NCBI GenBank assembly: GCA_021018995.1
Contig: CM037588.1
Span: forward strand, 38,995,000-39,058,999
Length of the DNA stretch: 64,000 nt
Reading direction: 5' to 3'
From: Chloranthus sessilifolius
Taxonomy: Eukaryota; Streptophyta; Magnoliopsida; Chloranthales; Chloranthaceae
In this document: in pieces, positions 11,840 to 22,592 of the stretch
Numbering within the stretch: position 1 is the stretch's first letter
Layout of the letters: every line of letters begins with the position of its first letter
Notes under the pieces: generated by a model
Told to the model about the DNA's origin: nothing
What the model saw: the letters and a program-made list of their open reading frames with translations, nothing else
Databases searched by the model: none
Made by a program: the position numbers and the translations under genes

Positions 11840-13024
11840 GTATGATCTTGATCTTAATATTCTATGGAATTGTGTTCTTTTGACATCATCGCTTGGTTGT
11901 TTACAATCTTTAGTGGTAGCTTCATTGTTTTATAGTCTGGAAGGGTAACTAGTAGTTGATGTCAATATCATAGAGACCGGAATACCAGTTGCTCCAAGCA
12001 AATACTTATGTTTTCCCTTTATCAACAATATAAAAACTTAGCATTACATCTAATACAGTTATATATATGGAGGCCTGGGGATATGTGTTCCAACATACGC
12101 TTTGGCCGTGCATTTGAACCAGTTGGGTGCCAGGTAGCACCCAACTCAAGGATCAGTTGCCACGTGAACTTGCACAAGGTCGATCAAAGACTGAAAAAAA
12201 AACTGATATTTCATCACTTTCTCTCTTTAGTTACTGATTGTCTACCACTACCTCCTGAATACATTTCTCTCTCTACAGATTTTCGGTGCACCAATCAAAG
12301 GAGTTCTCCATGCGAGTTGTGTTTAGAAAAGAAGGTAGTTTTAAGGAAGAGAAGTCCAATTAGGACACTATTTGTCAAGAGTTCCATCTCCTTCAGTTTT
12401 CAATCGAAAGAGATTGGAAAGAGATTTCCGTTCTCTTTCTCTTGGTCTCACTTGAAAAATAGAGATTTCGCGTGAGAGAGAAGATATCTTGATGAATATG
12501 GTAGAGGGAGGGAGCTTGCACAAAATATTGGGCGAGAGATAGAATATGTATCACGACTAGCCTTCTGCTCAGCATGCGCATGATTGCGGATGCCGGTACG
12601 TGAGCAGTCGTCGGGAAACATGTAGAAAGAGAAGGAGATTCAAAGTAAAATTTCAGAATTTTTGTAAAGATGACACCCTTTTCAGTAAAAAATGGGACAA
12701 GCATAGCCACAAATTTCTTTAACCAGAAAATAGAAAATTTTCATTCACTAACATGTCATTTTATGGCAGTTTTACTTGTATAATTAAATAAACTAAAAGT
12801 GAAATCCTAGTTACCTTCTACTTTTACTTTTAACTATTACTAGCCTCCTACTTAACCTAGGACTCCTAAACTATTACCCTAAGTAAAACTCTCTTATCTC
12901 TAATCCATACTTTCTTGTACTCGAAAATCACAAGTATTAAAAGAAAAATTAAATTTGGAAAATAGACTCCACGTGGCACACAACTCTGTTTCAGCTGTCT
13001 TGCCTCTTCTCCATACTCTCTTGT
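11840..13024. other. Intronic sequence left of the TE nest
   Basis: No recognised gene or repeat was identified here. A 155-codon plus-strand ORF at 12008-12475 shows no family motif and no splice context and is treated as chance. Confidence 0.5.
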
Positions 13025-14033
13025 AATCACACATTTTATAGGGCTTCAGATTTCCTTCTTGAAACTCACTCATATCTTGTAGGAGTTCAGAATTGAGCAG
13101 CGGAGATTAGTGTTTTCAATAGTAAAAAGCGTATAGCGTAGCGTTCAACCCCCTGCAAGGCTAGGCGTGGGGCCTAAGCCTCACTATTTTCCCGAATTTT
13201 TAAAAATCAATGATTCAATCCATTCAGCCCATACAATCACAATGATGAAAAAACAGCAGCAAATTAATTGTTGCTGATTTCTAGTGCAAATCATCATTTA
13301 GTTTGTCTAATTGTTACTGATTTTAAATGTCTGCTTTTGCTGCTGTTTTTTCATTAAAATTTTGATTAAAAACTATGATTAAACGGCAGCAAATCATTCT
13401 GCTGATTAAAACAGACTAAATAATCAAACAAAAACAAATAAAAATTGATGTCTAAACAGCAACAAATAATTAAACAGAAAAGGACGTGGTTTTCAACAAA
13501 CCCTGTCCATTAAACGCGCCCTAAATTCGACTGCTAAAACAGATTTATAGTAAAAAAAAAAAAGAGATTTACAGTGTTAGAAAAAACTGGATTTATTAAA
13601 CCTTTAATAAACTTAATTGTGTTAAAACAAACCCAAAAAAAATACACTACGAAGGAAAAGACAAAGAATAACAAGACGAAGAAGAAGAGAGGAAGAAGTG
13701 GAAGAAAAACTAAAAAACCAACTTTCCTGGAGCAGCAAAGTCGCAGGCTGGAAGGAGGTCCAGCAAGGCTGACACTCACAGGTTCTTCTTTTTCTTTCTC
13801 TTCATCTTGTTTTTTGTTCTCTAAAAACCTAGCTCCCAAGAACCAGTGACATATGCCTTGTTTCAGCTTCGAAGTCCCTGGGTTTTAAAACCCAGGGGCA
13901 GTCTTTGTAAATTTTAAAAAATATATAATATAAATTTTGGTTAAGTGTAGCTTACGCTATATACATATAGCATATGCTACACTGTGTAGCGTGAGCTACA
14001 CATGCGCTATATATGCTTTTACGCCTCTGCTAC

Positions 14034-15174
14034 TGATGGGGACATCTGATTCAACCAACTGCCCATAACATATCATAGGCGAAAGAAGAACATCAAACTG
14101 ATTAGAAAAAAGAAAATTCAATTCAAGCAACCGCCCATAACATATCAGAGGCAAAAGAAGAACATCAAGATGATCAGAAAGAAGAAAATCCAAAATTTAT
14201 TACCAGAAATTCTCTGATCAAAGGGTCTTCAACTTTCAATCCCGTCACTTTTATGTTTGACCTATTTTGAGGTGTCAAACAAAGTCGGATTGATGCGAAG
14301 TTGGTCATATTTGAAAGCTTATTGAAGTAGATTTTCAACGAGCTAAAAAACGTGCAGTTCCGACAAGTATTGAAGAAGTTATGGTCAGTTTTCGGAAGCT
14401 GCGCAAAAAGTGACGAATTTCAAGACTCTTAATTGAAATAAAATTAGTCTCTTATTATTTTATTTTAGAAAATAGGATTTATTTCTTTTATTAGAAATAT
14501 GATTAGTTTCCTTATTGTCTTAGGACTTTATTTTATTGTTTTAAAAGAATTAGGATATTTCTTTTATTTGAACTAGGAATTAGAGTTACACTAGGATTTT
14601 TAATTTTATCATTGATTAGCCTATTTAAAGGCTTGTAAACAACTTTATTAGAACTATTTGGTTAATAAAAATTGCTTATGCAAAATTGAGAGTTCTAAAC
14701 TTTTATGGCGGTGTGATTCTCTCAAAAAGGAGAGCGATTCTTCGATTCTCGCTTGCGGTTTGGTGCGAGGCCAACTCTTCTCCCATCTTTATCTTTTTTA
14801 GATCTACGGTTTGTGTAAGTAACGTAACGCCGATTATTTTATTTATTTCATAAAATTTAATATCAACCTATTTGTTCATCATAAATCATTATTAGCTTTT
14901 TAATTCTGTTCGGTATCGAGAAAACCTGCTTGCGAGTTCGTTCGACGCCCTAAAACTATCGGAGATCTAGTCGTTCATAAGAACCCTAGTCTTCTAGATC
15001 CGCGATAGGGAACGTACACGAAAGTAACGCTATTTTGAACCGGAATTAAAGCATTTAATTGGATTTCTAGAATTTTCCTTGGGAATTTGTTACGAGTAAT
15101 TGTTATTTTTTAATTGATTAAATTAATTTAAACCCTCTCAGCCCTAGCATTGCATTTAGTAAGTTCCCGCATCA
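14034..15174 (+). repeat. G1 5' LTR
   Basis: 1141 bp, TGATGGGGACATC to GCATCA. Near its start it has two tandem copies of a roughly 70-bp unit (CCCATAACATATC...GAAGAACATCAA), where G3 has one. It contains the AATAAAAATTGC region shared by G1 and G3 LTRs. Confidence 0.92.
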
Positions 15175-15175
15175 A

Positions 15176-15190
15176 ATTGGCATCAAAGTC
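15176..15190 (+). promoter_or_regulatory. G1 primer-binding site
   Basis: ATTGGCATCAAAGTC follows two bases after the LTR end. It resembles the tRNA-Met primer site TGGTATCAGAGC with changes. Confidence 0.6.
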
Positions 15191-15282
15191 AGGTTTAGTT
15201 TTAGGGTTTAGTGTTCATATAGGTTTTAAGGTTTATTTCTTTTATTATTTTGTTTACACCATTTAGATTCATTATTTCAGGT

Positions 15283-15401
15283 TTGTCTAGCTTTTGTCTG
15301 AATTTTTTTATCTAGCTTTTGTCTGAATTTTTTGTCTAGCTTTTATCTGAAAATTTTCATCTAGCTTTTGTCTGAAAATTTTCGTTTAGCTTTTGTCTTG
15401 A
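15283..15401 (+). repeat. G1 leader minisatellite
   Basis: About five copies of a 20-25-bp unit built on TCTAGCTTTTGTCTGAAAATT. A matching array on the minus strand lies in the G3 leader (55950-56080), so it belongs to the family. Confidence 0.85.
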
Positions 15402-15423
15402 GGTAATCGGATTCAATCACCTC

Positions 15424-16929
15424 ATGGAGGATTATCCAACATGTTCGGATTTTGGTGAAGAGTATACCTTGCTTACGAGTGGACAATTTGTCAAAGAAAG
15501 TAAGTATACCATACAGGAGGGGTACTTATTTCTAAAACATTGACCGTGTATTCCCCGCACATCTTTACGTGACTTCCTCGTTTGGGAATTACACGTAAGA
15601 GAGGTTACGGCCATTTTGGTCGTAACAAAACTATTGCATTGGTTGAAGACTGCTTCTATTGGCCTAATCTCACCCGAGATGTCAAAATTATGAGCCAGTG
15701 TCGTATTGCCAACTGGCAAAACAAAAGAGGCAAAATAGGGGATTATACACGCCTTTACCGGTGCCACATTCCTCGTGGCAAGACCTGCCCATGGATTTCG
15801 TTTTATGCCTCCCTAAAACCCTCCAAAAGCACGACTCGGTGTTCGTTGTTGTGGACCGTTTTTCAAAGATGGCCCACTTCATTACGTGTTTGAAGACCTC
15901 CGATGCAAGTCACATTGCTACCATGTTCTTTAATGAGGTCGTTCGTCTACACGGTTTCCCTAAGACGATAGTGTCTGACCGCGACGTTAAATTTGCCAGT
16001 TATTTTTGGAAGATAATATGGCACAAAATGGGGACCCGGCTACAAATTTCATCCGCATATCATCCCCAAACTGATGGGCAAACCGAAGTTGTCAATAGGA
16101 GTTTAAGAAATCTGTTAAGGTGTCTAGTGGGCGAGCACGTTAGGAGTTGAGATTCCGTCTTTCCTGTCCTTGAGTTTGCATATAACATTTCTGTTAATAG
16201 AACCAGGGGCATGAGTCCATTCCAAATTCTGCATGGGTATAAATTTAGGACGCCATTAGATCCTATTCCAATGTCCATTCATCAAAGGTCATCAGAGTCT
16301 ACATCCACATTTGCGCATCGCATTCATGAGTTGCATGCTGAGATTAAGAAAAAATTTAATTTAAAGAATGAAAAATATAAGCTCTCTGCAGATTCTCACA
16401 GACGGTTCAAAGAATTCCAAGAAGGTGATTTTGTAATGGTTCGGAATAGACACGAGCAATTCCTACTAAGAGTTGCCAAGAAGTTACAAACTCGTAGTGC
16501 TTGACCTTATCAAATCTTGAAGCCTGCCGGTTCTAATGCTTACATTTTAGATCTTCCGCCGGAATTGGGGATTAGCACGACTTTCAATGTGGACGACCTT
16601 GTTCGTTTTCATGGTCACTCAACCATCCCTACCAACCCCTTTGAGCCATCTATATTCGATGCCCAAATTATTCCCCTACCCACGCCATTACCTCCACCTA
16701 CTCGGTAATTTTGTGAGATCATCGAAGATATGTTGGAAGATTAGATTGTGTCCACCAACCAAGGGGGACTTCAAAAGTATTTTGTCAAGTGGAAGAACAA
16801 GAGCGATTTAGAGAACTCTTGAATTACTCAGGATGAATTTCAGCAACTTGATCTAGATCTCTTGGATCTCTACCACACCCAGCATTCATTAGGGATGAAT
16901 CCTTCTAACCCGGGGAGAGTTGATGGGAA
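15424..16929 (+). pseudogene. G1 integrase and chromodomain remnant
   Basis: The frame begins just after the leader with MEDYPTCSDFGEEY, which in G3 lies at the RNase H/integrase junction, so a deletion fused leader to pol. Integrase landmarks follow: a disturbed zinc-binding region, [11 protein letters not shown] with the first Asp, VSDRDVKF, and the [16 protein letters not shown] block with Glu. Stops occur at least after LKH (15541), after GEHVRS (about 16148), near 16502, near 16708 and in the chromodomain (KYFVKWKNK). The last codons run into the 3' LTR at 16921. It is inactive. Confidence 0.9.
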
Positions 16930-18066
16930 CATCCGATTCAAGCAACCGCCCATAAAATATCGGAGGCGAAAGAAGAACATCAAAGTGATCAGAAAGAAGA
17001 ATCCAATTCAAGCAACCACCGATAACATATCGAAGGCGAAAGAAGAACATCAAAGTGATCAGAAAAAAGAAAATCCAAACTTTATTGCCAGAAATTCTCT
17101 GATCAGAGGATCTTCAACTTTCAATCCCGTTACTTTTATATTTGGCCTATTTTGAAGTGTCAAACAAAGTCGGATTGATGCGAAGTTGGTCATATTTGAA
17201 AGCTTATTGAAGTAGCTTTCCAACAAGCCAAAAAACGTGCAATTCCGACAAGTATTGAAGAAAGTTATGGTCAGTTTTTGAAAGCTGCACAGAAAGTGAC
17301 AAATTTCAAGACTCCTAATTGAATTAGGATTAGTCTCTTTTATTATTTTATTTTAGAAAATAGGATTTGTTTCTTTTAGTAGAAATACAATTAGTTTCCT
17401 TATTGTTGTAGGACTTTATTTTATTGTTTTAGAAGAATTAGGATATTTCTTTTATTTGAACTAGGAATTAAAGTTACACTAGGATTTCTAGTTTTATACA
17501 TTGGTTAGCCTATTTAAAGGCTTGCAAACAACTTTATTAAAACTTTTTGGTTAATAAAAATTGCTTATGCAAAATTGAGAGTTCTAAACTTCCGTGAGGG
17601 TGTGATTCTCTCAAAATGGAGAGCAATTCTTCAATTCTCGTTTGCGGTTTGGTGCGAGGCAAACTCTTCTTCCATCTGTATCTTCGTTAGATCTTTGGTT
17701 TGCGTAAGTAGTGTAACCCTGATTATTTTATTTATTTCATAAAATTCAAAATCAACCTATTTGTTCATCATAAATCATTATTTACCTTTTAATTTTGTTC
17801 GGTATCGAGAGAACCTACTTGCGAGTTCGTTCGACGCCCAAAAACTATTGGAGATCTAGCCGTTCATAAGAGCCCTAGTCTTCTAGATCCGTAATGGGGA
17901 ACGTACACGAAAGTAACGCTATTTTGGGCTGGAATTAAAGCATCTAATTGGATTTCTAGAATTTTCTATGAGAATTTGTTATGAGAAATTATTATTTTTT
18001 AATTGATTAAATTAATTTTGACCCTAATCTTAGTCCTAGCATTGCATTTAGTAAGTTCCCGCATCA
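16921..18066 (+). repeat. G1 3' LTR
   Basis: 1146 bp, TGATGGGAACATC to CCCGCATCA, with the same internal 70-bp duplication as the 5' LTR. The scattered differences between the two LTRs indicate an insertion that is not very recent. Confidence 0.92.
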
Positions 18067-18141
18067 GCTACCTAGCATTTTCATAACGCTACGCTACGAG
18101 GTGCCTCGTAGCGTGCGCTATGAAAGCTTTTTAAAACACTG

Positions 18142-19024
18142 GCGGAGATATAAAAATTAATCCCAAAACACATAAAATATTTAATAACTTTATTAAGGCA
18201 ATTTATTTCATCCGATTTAGTGTCCGTTAGCATATGATCCTTCCCGATCTAGAAAATAGGTCACTCTAGTTTCGACCTAGTTTAGGGCACCAAACAACAG
18301 TATAAAAAAAGGATATTTTAGGTTAATGAGTGTTTAATAGAAGAAACAAACTAAATAAATTACCTGACAATAATAAAGATAAACAAAAAAGATAAAAGAT
18401 TCAAGGAATCGCTCCAAGTAAGATAATTGGCTTCGCACGAAACCATATGCGGAAGAAGAAAACTCTTCAGGTGAAAGAATCGCTCTTTCGGTTAAAAACT
18501 CTTCACAAGTTCTCGAGAAATCGCTCAAAGCAAACCATCCATTAATCATTACCTATTCCTCAAAATTGTGTTTACAATGCCTTTACATAGGCTAAGAAAC
18601 CCTAACTAAGCTTAAGAAATGAAATTAGAAAGACTCATAATCTAAAAAGGATATTAAAACTTAAAATTCGCCTCTAAACAAAATATTCGTGAGTGAATTT
18701 GTTCAATCGAGTTCCTCAAAACTACGTAAACTTTCGGCCTGAATTCGATCGATCAAAGTTGAAACTCGATCGATCGAGTTTATTCTGTGTTTTGACGACG
18801 AATCCTCTGGACAAATTCGATCAATCGAGAATTGCATTTGATCGATCGAGTTTGGGCAGAAACTTCATCTTTCATATTTTTTCCTTCTTTCCTACATGCA
18901 TGTCCTCCTGTAGTCGGGTCTTCTCCTATTTTACATGTGTGCACATGGCCCTCCAAAACGCTCTGAAGCTTTGAATTTTCTTCTTGCACTTCCTATACAT
19001 GACATATGGATCGATGTCCCATCA
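18142..19024 (-). repeat. G2 3' LTR (main part)
   Basis: Homologous along its length to 28130-29108, with a deletion of about 110 bp near 18300 relative to that copy. It holds a TATA-like TATGTAAAGGC (minus, about 18575-18590) and, upstream, an array of CGATCGATCGAG palindromes at 18700-18860. It begins on the minus strand TGATGGGACATC at 19024. Confidence 0.85.
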
Positions 19025-19533
19025 ATTCTTCTCGGGTGGGAGAAACTCATCTTCGATGAGTTAGGTGGCCTACTCATCACGATCGATATACTAACAGTTG
19101 GCTTGCCTTTCCATTTGATAAGGTATTGTTGACGTTTTTCGGTACGCTTGCTTGTCATTATCCATATAGCTTTAGCAATCGGCTTACCCTTCCACTTGAC
19201 AAGGTATACTTGATGTTTGTCGGATGACTTTCTCCTTGCAGTCCAAGTATTTTCAATTTTCGGTTTACCCTTCCACATAAGAAGATACTCTTGATGCTCT
19301 TGGTGTGTGTTTACCTTGGTAACGAAATGTGGATCTCCCAAAACCTTTCCATCTAACCTCTTCACATATCGTTCAGGCATGATTTTGGAAATCAAATGGT
19401 AGATAAGTTTGGGTTCAAGTGGATGGACATCAAGGAATGGGTTTGAGGGTTTTGCTGTTGAACCTAAAAAAGGTGTAAGATCCTCCAACGTAATCACCGC
19501 ATTAGTATCCATGTCTAGAGGAAAATCTTGACT
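18931..19533 (-). CDS. G2 ORF, C-terminal part with three tandem chromodomain-like motifs
   Basis: This is the downstream part of one frame split by hAT-B; the upstream part is 27790-27957. Phase is kept exactly across the TSD, giving about 256 codons in total. The frame contains ITLEDLTPF and NPFLDVHP, equivalent to the integrase C-terminal region of G3, then three repeats 27 residues apart: YLLMWKGKP, YLVKWKGKP and YLIKWKGKP. A normal chromovirus has one such motif. PRRIDG follows and the frame continues about 30 codons into the LTR, as in G1 and G3. No stop breaks it. Chromodomains guide chromovirus integration to marked chromatin; a role for this product is inference. Confidence 0.7.
   Translation of the reverse strand, partial: SQDFPLDMDTNAVITLEDLTPFLGSTAKPSNPFLDVHPLEPKLIYHLISKIMPERYVKRLDGKVLGDPHFVTKVNTHQEHQEYLLMWKGKPKIENTWTARRKSSDKHQVYLVKWKGKPIAKAIWIMTSKRTEKRQQYLIKWKGKPTVSISIVMSRPPNSSKMSFSHPRRIDGTSIHMSCIGSARRKFKASERFGGPCAHM
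19054..19296 (-). repeat. Three 81-bp coding tandem repeats (chromodomain-like)
   Basis: Units at 19216-19296, 19135-19215 and 19054-19134, each encoding Q-x-YL-x-x-WKGKP plus linker. Unit length is a multiple of three, so the frame is preserved. The units have diverged, most of all after the WKGKP core. Confidence 0.85.
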
Positions 19534-19891
19534 ATCACAACCATGGGTCAAACTACCGGAAAACCGATACGTATCGTCCTGACCTCCAGGCCGATACGTA
19601 TCGGGTATCGTTCGATACATTTAATGTATCGACGATACATTAAATTTTTATTTTTATTTTAAAAAAAATCTCTAAAAATACTAAAAAAATCAGGAAAATT
19701 AATGATTTTCTATTTATTTCAACTTTTTAAAATTTATTTAAGGTTTATTTGATGCATATTTCATAATTTTATCAATGCGGAACCTAAATTACATTGTACA
19801 TGATTCATGATCAAAATTAAAAGGTATATTGTACATGAAAAACTTACTTTAAAGTCACATTAAATTTCGTTGTGGTTCTTGACCCTCGTCA

Positions 19892-21010
19892 TCATCGGTG
19901 CGTAAGCTTTCCTGATAATGTTGGCCATATTGATACCCATGGGCTCCCTTGAAACTGAGGCATTAACGACGAATATGGCTCAATGTAATACGTAAAGGCC
20001 GGTCCTCCAAAAATTTGACCAACGAGGTCATATGGCTTGGGGTAGGTTGGTTGAGGCCGATAGTATGGGTTACTGGTTGCTAAATCTTCAATGTTTTGCA
20101 AACTAAATCCTCCGAAGTTAGAAGTCATATAACCCACATCATCATGTGGACCTTGTGGTGGTGGTGGTGTTTGATAAGATTCTAACGCTCCTCTTCCTTC
20201 AACCCCTTCACCTCTAAATGTAGGAGTGTCATACATTATTACCGGCTCATCATCCCATGCAGCAATACCGGATAAAGAATAAGAGGGATCAACATCATCC
20301 CCTCCACCATTTGTGCGAATGTGGGTTTCATCGCCTCCACCATCACTCCCATTATCGTCATTATCACTATCGGACTGCGTTTCGTCATCAGATCCAACAA
20401 TTGAATGACGATTCAATCTTCTTTTTCGCCTTGATGGTTGGAAAGTCTGCTCCTCCGCTACTCTTTCAGCATTGTCCAACCATGCGGTGCCCTCAGTATC
20501 CAACACTAGCTTTTCTCTCTCTTCGATCCACTGATTCAAAGGGTCATCCTCTGTAAATATATAATCCAATTGGATGGGATCAAAATATTCACTATTTGTA
20601 AGGTAGAATATCATAGATGAATTAGTATATACCTTATCAATTACATCAAATAAAAATTGTATGAACTAAGACTTTATATAATTGCTTACCACGGTTGGTC
20701 ATCTGCATATTCCTAACCCTTAATCGCATGTTGTAGTGGCAATAGACTAACTTTTCTAATCGTTCCATAGTTAGCTTATTCATTGTCTTCGTGTGAATGA
20801 GAGAGAAGGTGCTCCAATTTCGCTCACAGTTGGACGATGAACATGTTTGGAAAACTCTCATTGCAACCCTGCAACCCGCCTCAATATCAAACCATCACCT
20901 CCATAGTGCATCCACCAATTAGCGGGTTTATCGTGCTTGGTTTGGGATTGCGCCAACGTGCTCTCAAATGACTCATGTCTCTTGCGAAACATGTCAATCT
21001 ACAAAGATGG
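19892..21010 (-). pseudogene. hAT-B transposase, C-terminal dimerisation domain and acidic tail
   Basis: It begins with PANWWMHYGG (about 20920), then VFQTCSSSNCERNWSTFSL, IHTKTMNKLTMERLEKLVY and YNMRLRVRN, the hAT C-terminal dimerisation signature. A 240-codon frame (20614-19892) continues with an acidic Asp/Gly-rich stretch and a Pro/Tyr-rich end, a tail common in plant hAT proteins. Breaks occur near 20880 and 20640. Confidence 0.88.
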
Positions 21011-21079
21011 AATACAATAACCCCACATATCAATAAACAGATCATATGACATTTGACTTATTAGTTATAAGGTATGATT

Positions 21080-22450
21080 ACTCATAGCTCTGATGGCTTG
21101 ACCTTAGTCCGCCAACTCAGGGAGCAGTCGTTGGATCGCATTGAGCAAACCGTTGTACACTTCATCGGCCTCACTCAATTCAAAGCGTCGCATATACTGA
21201 AAGGCCGGATTCAAGTAGTTTGTTATACATCAAATATGAGCAATCTCGTCAGTATATGGAAACAGTAAATAATATTATATTATAATAAATGAATGAAAGT
21301 TACTACATAAGTAGTTTAACATGTTATACCTGCGACATGCAAGTACTGGTAGAATTGTACATCCCACCTCCTATCGATAATCGCCCAATATCGTCTATAT
21401 TTTATAGGGCATTTGGTTTTAATAGCCAATTTTTTCTTATCCATTGACTCGTAAACATACCCTATCGTTGGTTTCTCATCACCATTTACCAACCTCAACA
21501 CTTGCACCAACGGGATAGTGACGGCGATCAAGTGATCAACATCTGCCCAAAACTGGGGGTTGTAGATCAGGTCACCAATTTCATTCAAAGCAGGTCTCTT
21601 TGATCGTGGGAGTTTTAACTCATATTTTCTCCATTCTTCGGAGTTGACCGTGTTTTTCAGCTCACGACTATATCTAGCCAAGCTTTGTAGGGCTAGAAAT
21701 TGTGTTGCAAATCGTGTAATCGCTGGCCGGAGCAACACGTTTTTAGTAAAATCTCTTATTAGATTCACCAACTTGTCACTGTTATACAGGTAGGAAGTAA
21801 TCGTTCTTCCCTTCTGAATAGTTGCCTGTGCCTTACTTATCTTTCCCAAATCTTCAAGAATGAGGTCCACGCAATGAACGGCACACGGAGTCCAGTACAA
21901 GTGACGTCTTTTCAATATTAACTGTCTTCCTACGGCTTTGTAATTGGCGGCATTGTCTATTACCATCTGTACAACCCGCTTCTCTCCAACATCTTCAACT
22001 ATCTTATCCATTAGTTGGAAGAGGTAATCAACAGTCTTCGTGTGTTTAGAAGCATCAACTGATTTTTGAAATACTGTCTCGGCATCACTGTAGATCAAAA
22101 AGTTGATCAAACTCTTGTGGGACCGGTCCATCCATCGCACATAATTGTGCAACCTCTCTCATCTCATACTTTGTGGAAGTTGTCTACATAAGCTCCTATA
22201 TCCTTATACTCATCATCTAGTAAGGGCCCAGATACCTTGTATGCAGAAATTTTTTTTAACTCTTGGACCAGCTTTTGCACTTGTATCAATCATATTTTTC
22301 AAGTACAGCGACTCCACAACCTGACTCGGAATGTGGTTGTCTATCAGGAATTTTGCAATGGATTTTTCAAGCTTCTTCCCCAATTTTTCAATGATATTGC
22401 GCTCAATTTAGTTTGTTTGGAGCTTTCTCTCCAATATATGAATGGATCCA
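21080..22450 (-). pseudogene. hAT-B transposase, central catalytic region (DUF659-like)
   Basis: Sequence from about 22400 reads KSIAKFLIDNHIP and KNMIDTSAKAGP. The long frame 22152-21316 follows, with SLINFLIYSDAETVF, TKTVDYLFQLMDKIVEDVG, VQMVIDNAANYKAVGR and CAVHCVDLILEDLGK. These are hallmarks of the DUF659/hAT transposase core. A further piece (NPAFQYMRRFELSEADEVY, about 21090-21220) lies after a break. The line is frameshifted in several places, so it is not an active gene. Confidence 0.88.
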
Positions 22451-22592
22451 TGGAACCTGTAGTACGGCCTGGTCTCCCTCACGAATGCTGACCTACGCAA
22501 CCTGACAGTCTCTTGAATATCCTCATCATCATCATGTGGCCTATGACTAGATCCACCACCAGCAGTAGGCATAGATAGGTGTTGGTTATAAT

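Larger units (their letters stand above)
14034..18066 (+). mobile_element. Gypsy chromovirus G1, internally deleted, inside hAT-A
   Basis: The two LTRs are 14034-15174 and 16921-18066, both beginning TGATGGG and ending CCCGCATCA. An exact 5-bp TSD GCTAC flanks the element (14029-14033, 18067-18071). The 1.75-kb internal part keeps the primer site, a repeat-rich leader and the integrase-chromodomain end. Gag, protease, reverse transcriptase and nearly all RNase H are missing compared with G3. Confidence 0.92.
13108..18141. mobile_element. hAT-A, non-autonomous hAT transposon carrying gypsy G1
   Basis: It starts TAGTGTTTTCAATAG and ends TTTTTAAAACACTG, an imperfect TIR of the hAT CAGTGTT type. 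It is flanked by the exact 8-bp TSD GCGGAGAT (13100-13107 and 18142-18149). The related LTR at 28121-28150 shows the uninterrupted site GCAGCGAAGATATAAAAA, which proves insertion. Own sequence is about 1 kb (13108-14033 and 18072-18141), with GCGTAGCG/CGCTACGC subterminal repeats and no ORF. The rest is G1. Confidence 0.88.

Noticed and set aside
12008-12475. 155-codon plus-strand ORF in the UPL6 intron
   Set aside because: No domain, no splice context, mixed composition; long enough to occur by chance in this much sequence.
13534-13849. Lys-rich and Phe-rich ORFs on both strands
   Set aside because: They lie in A-rich/purine-rich sequence inside hAT-A with no conserved motif.
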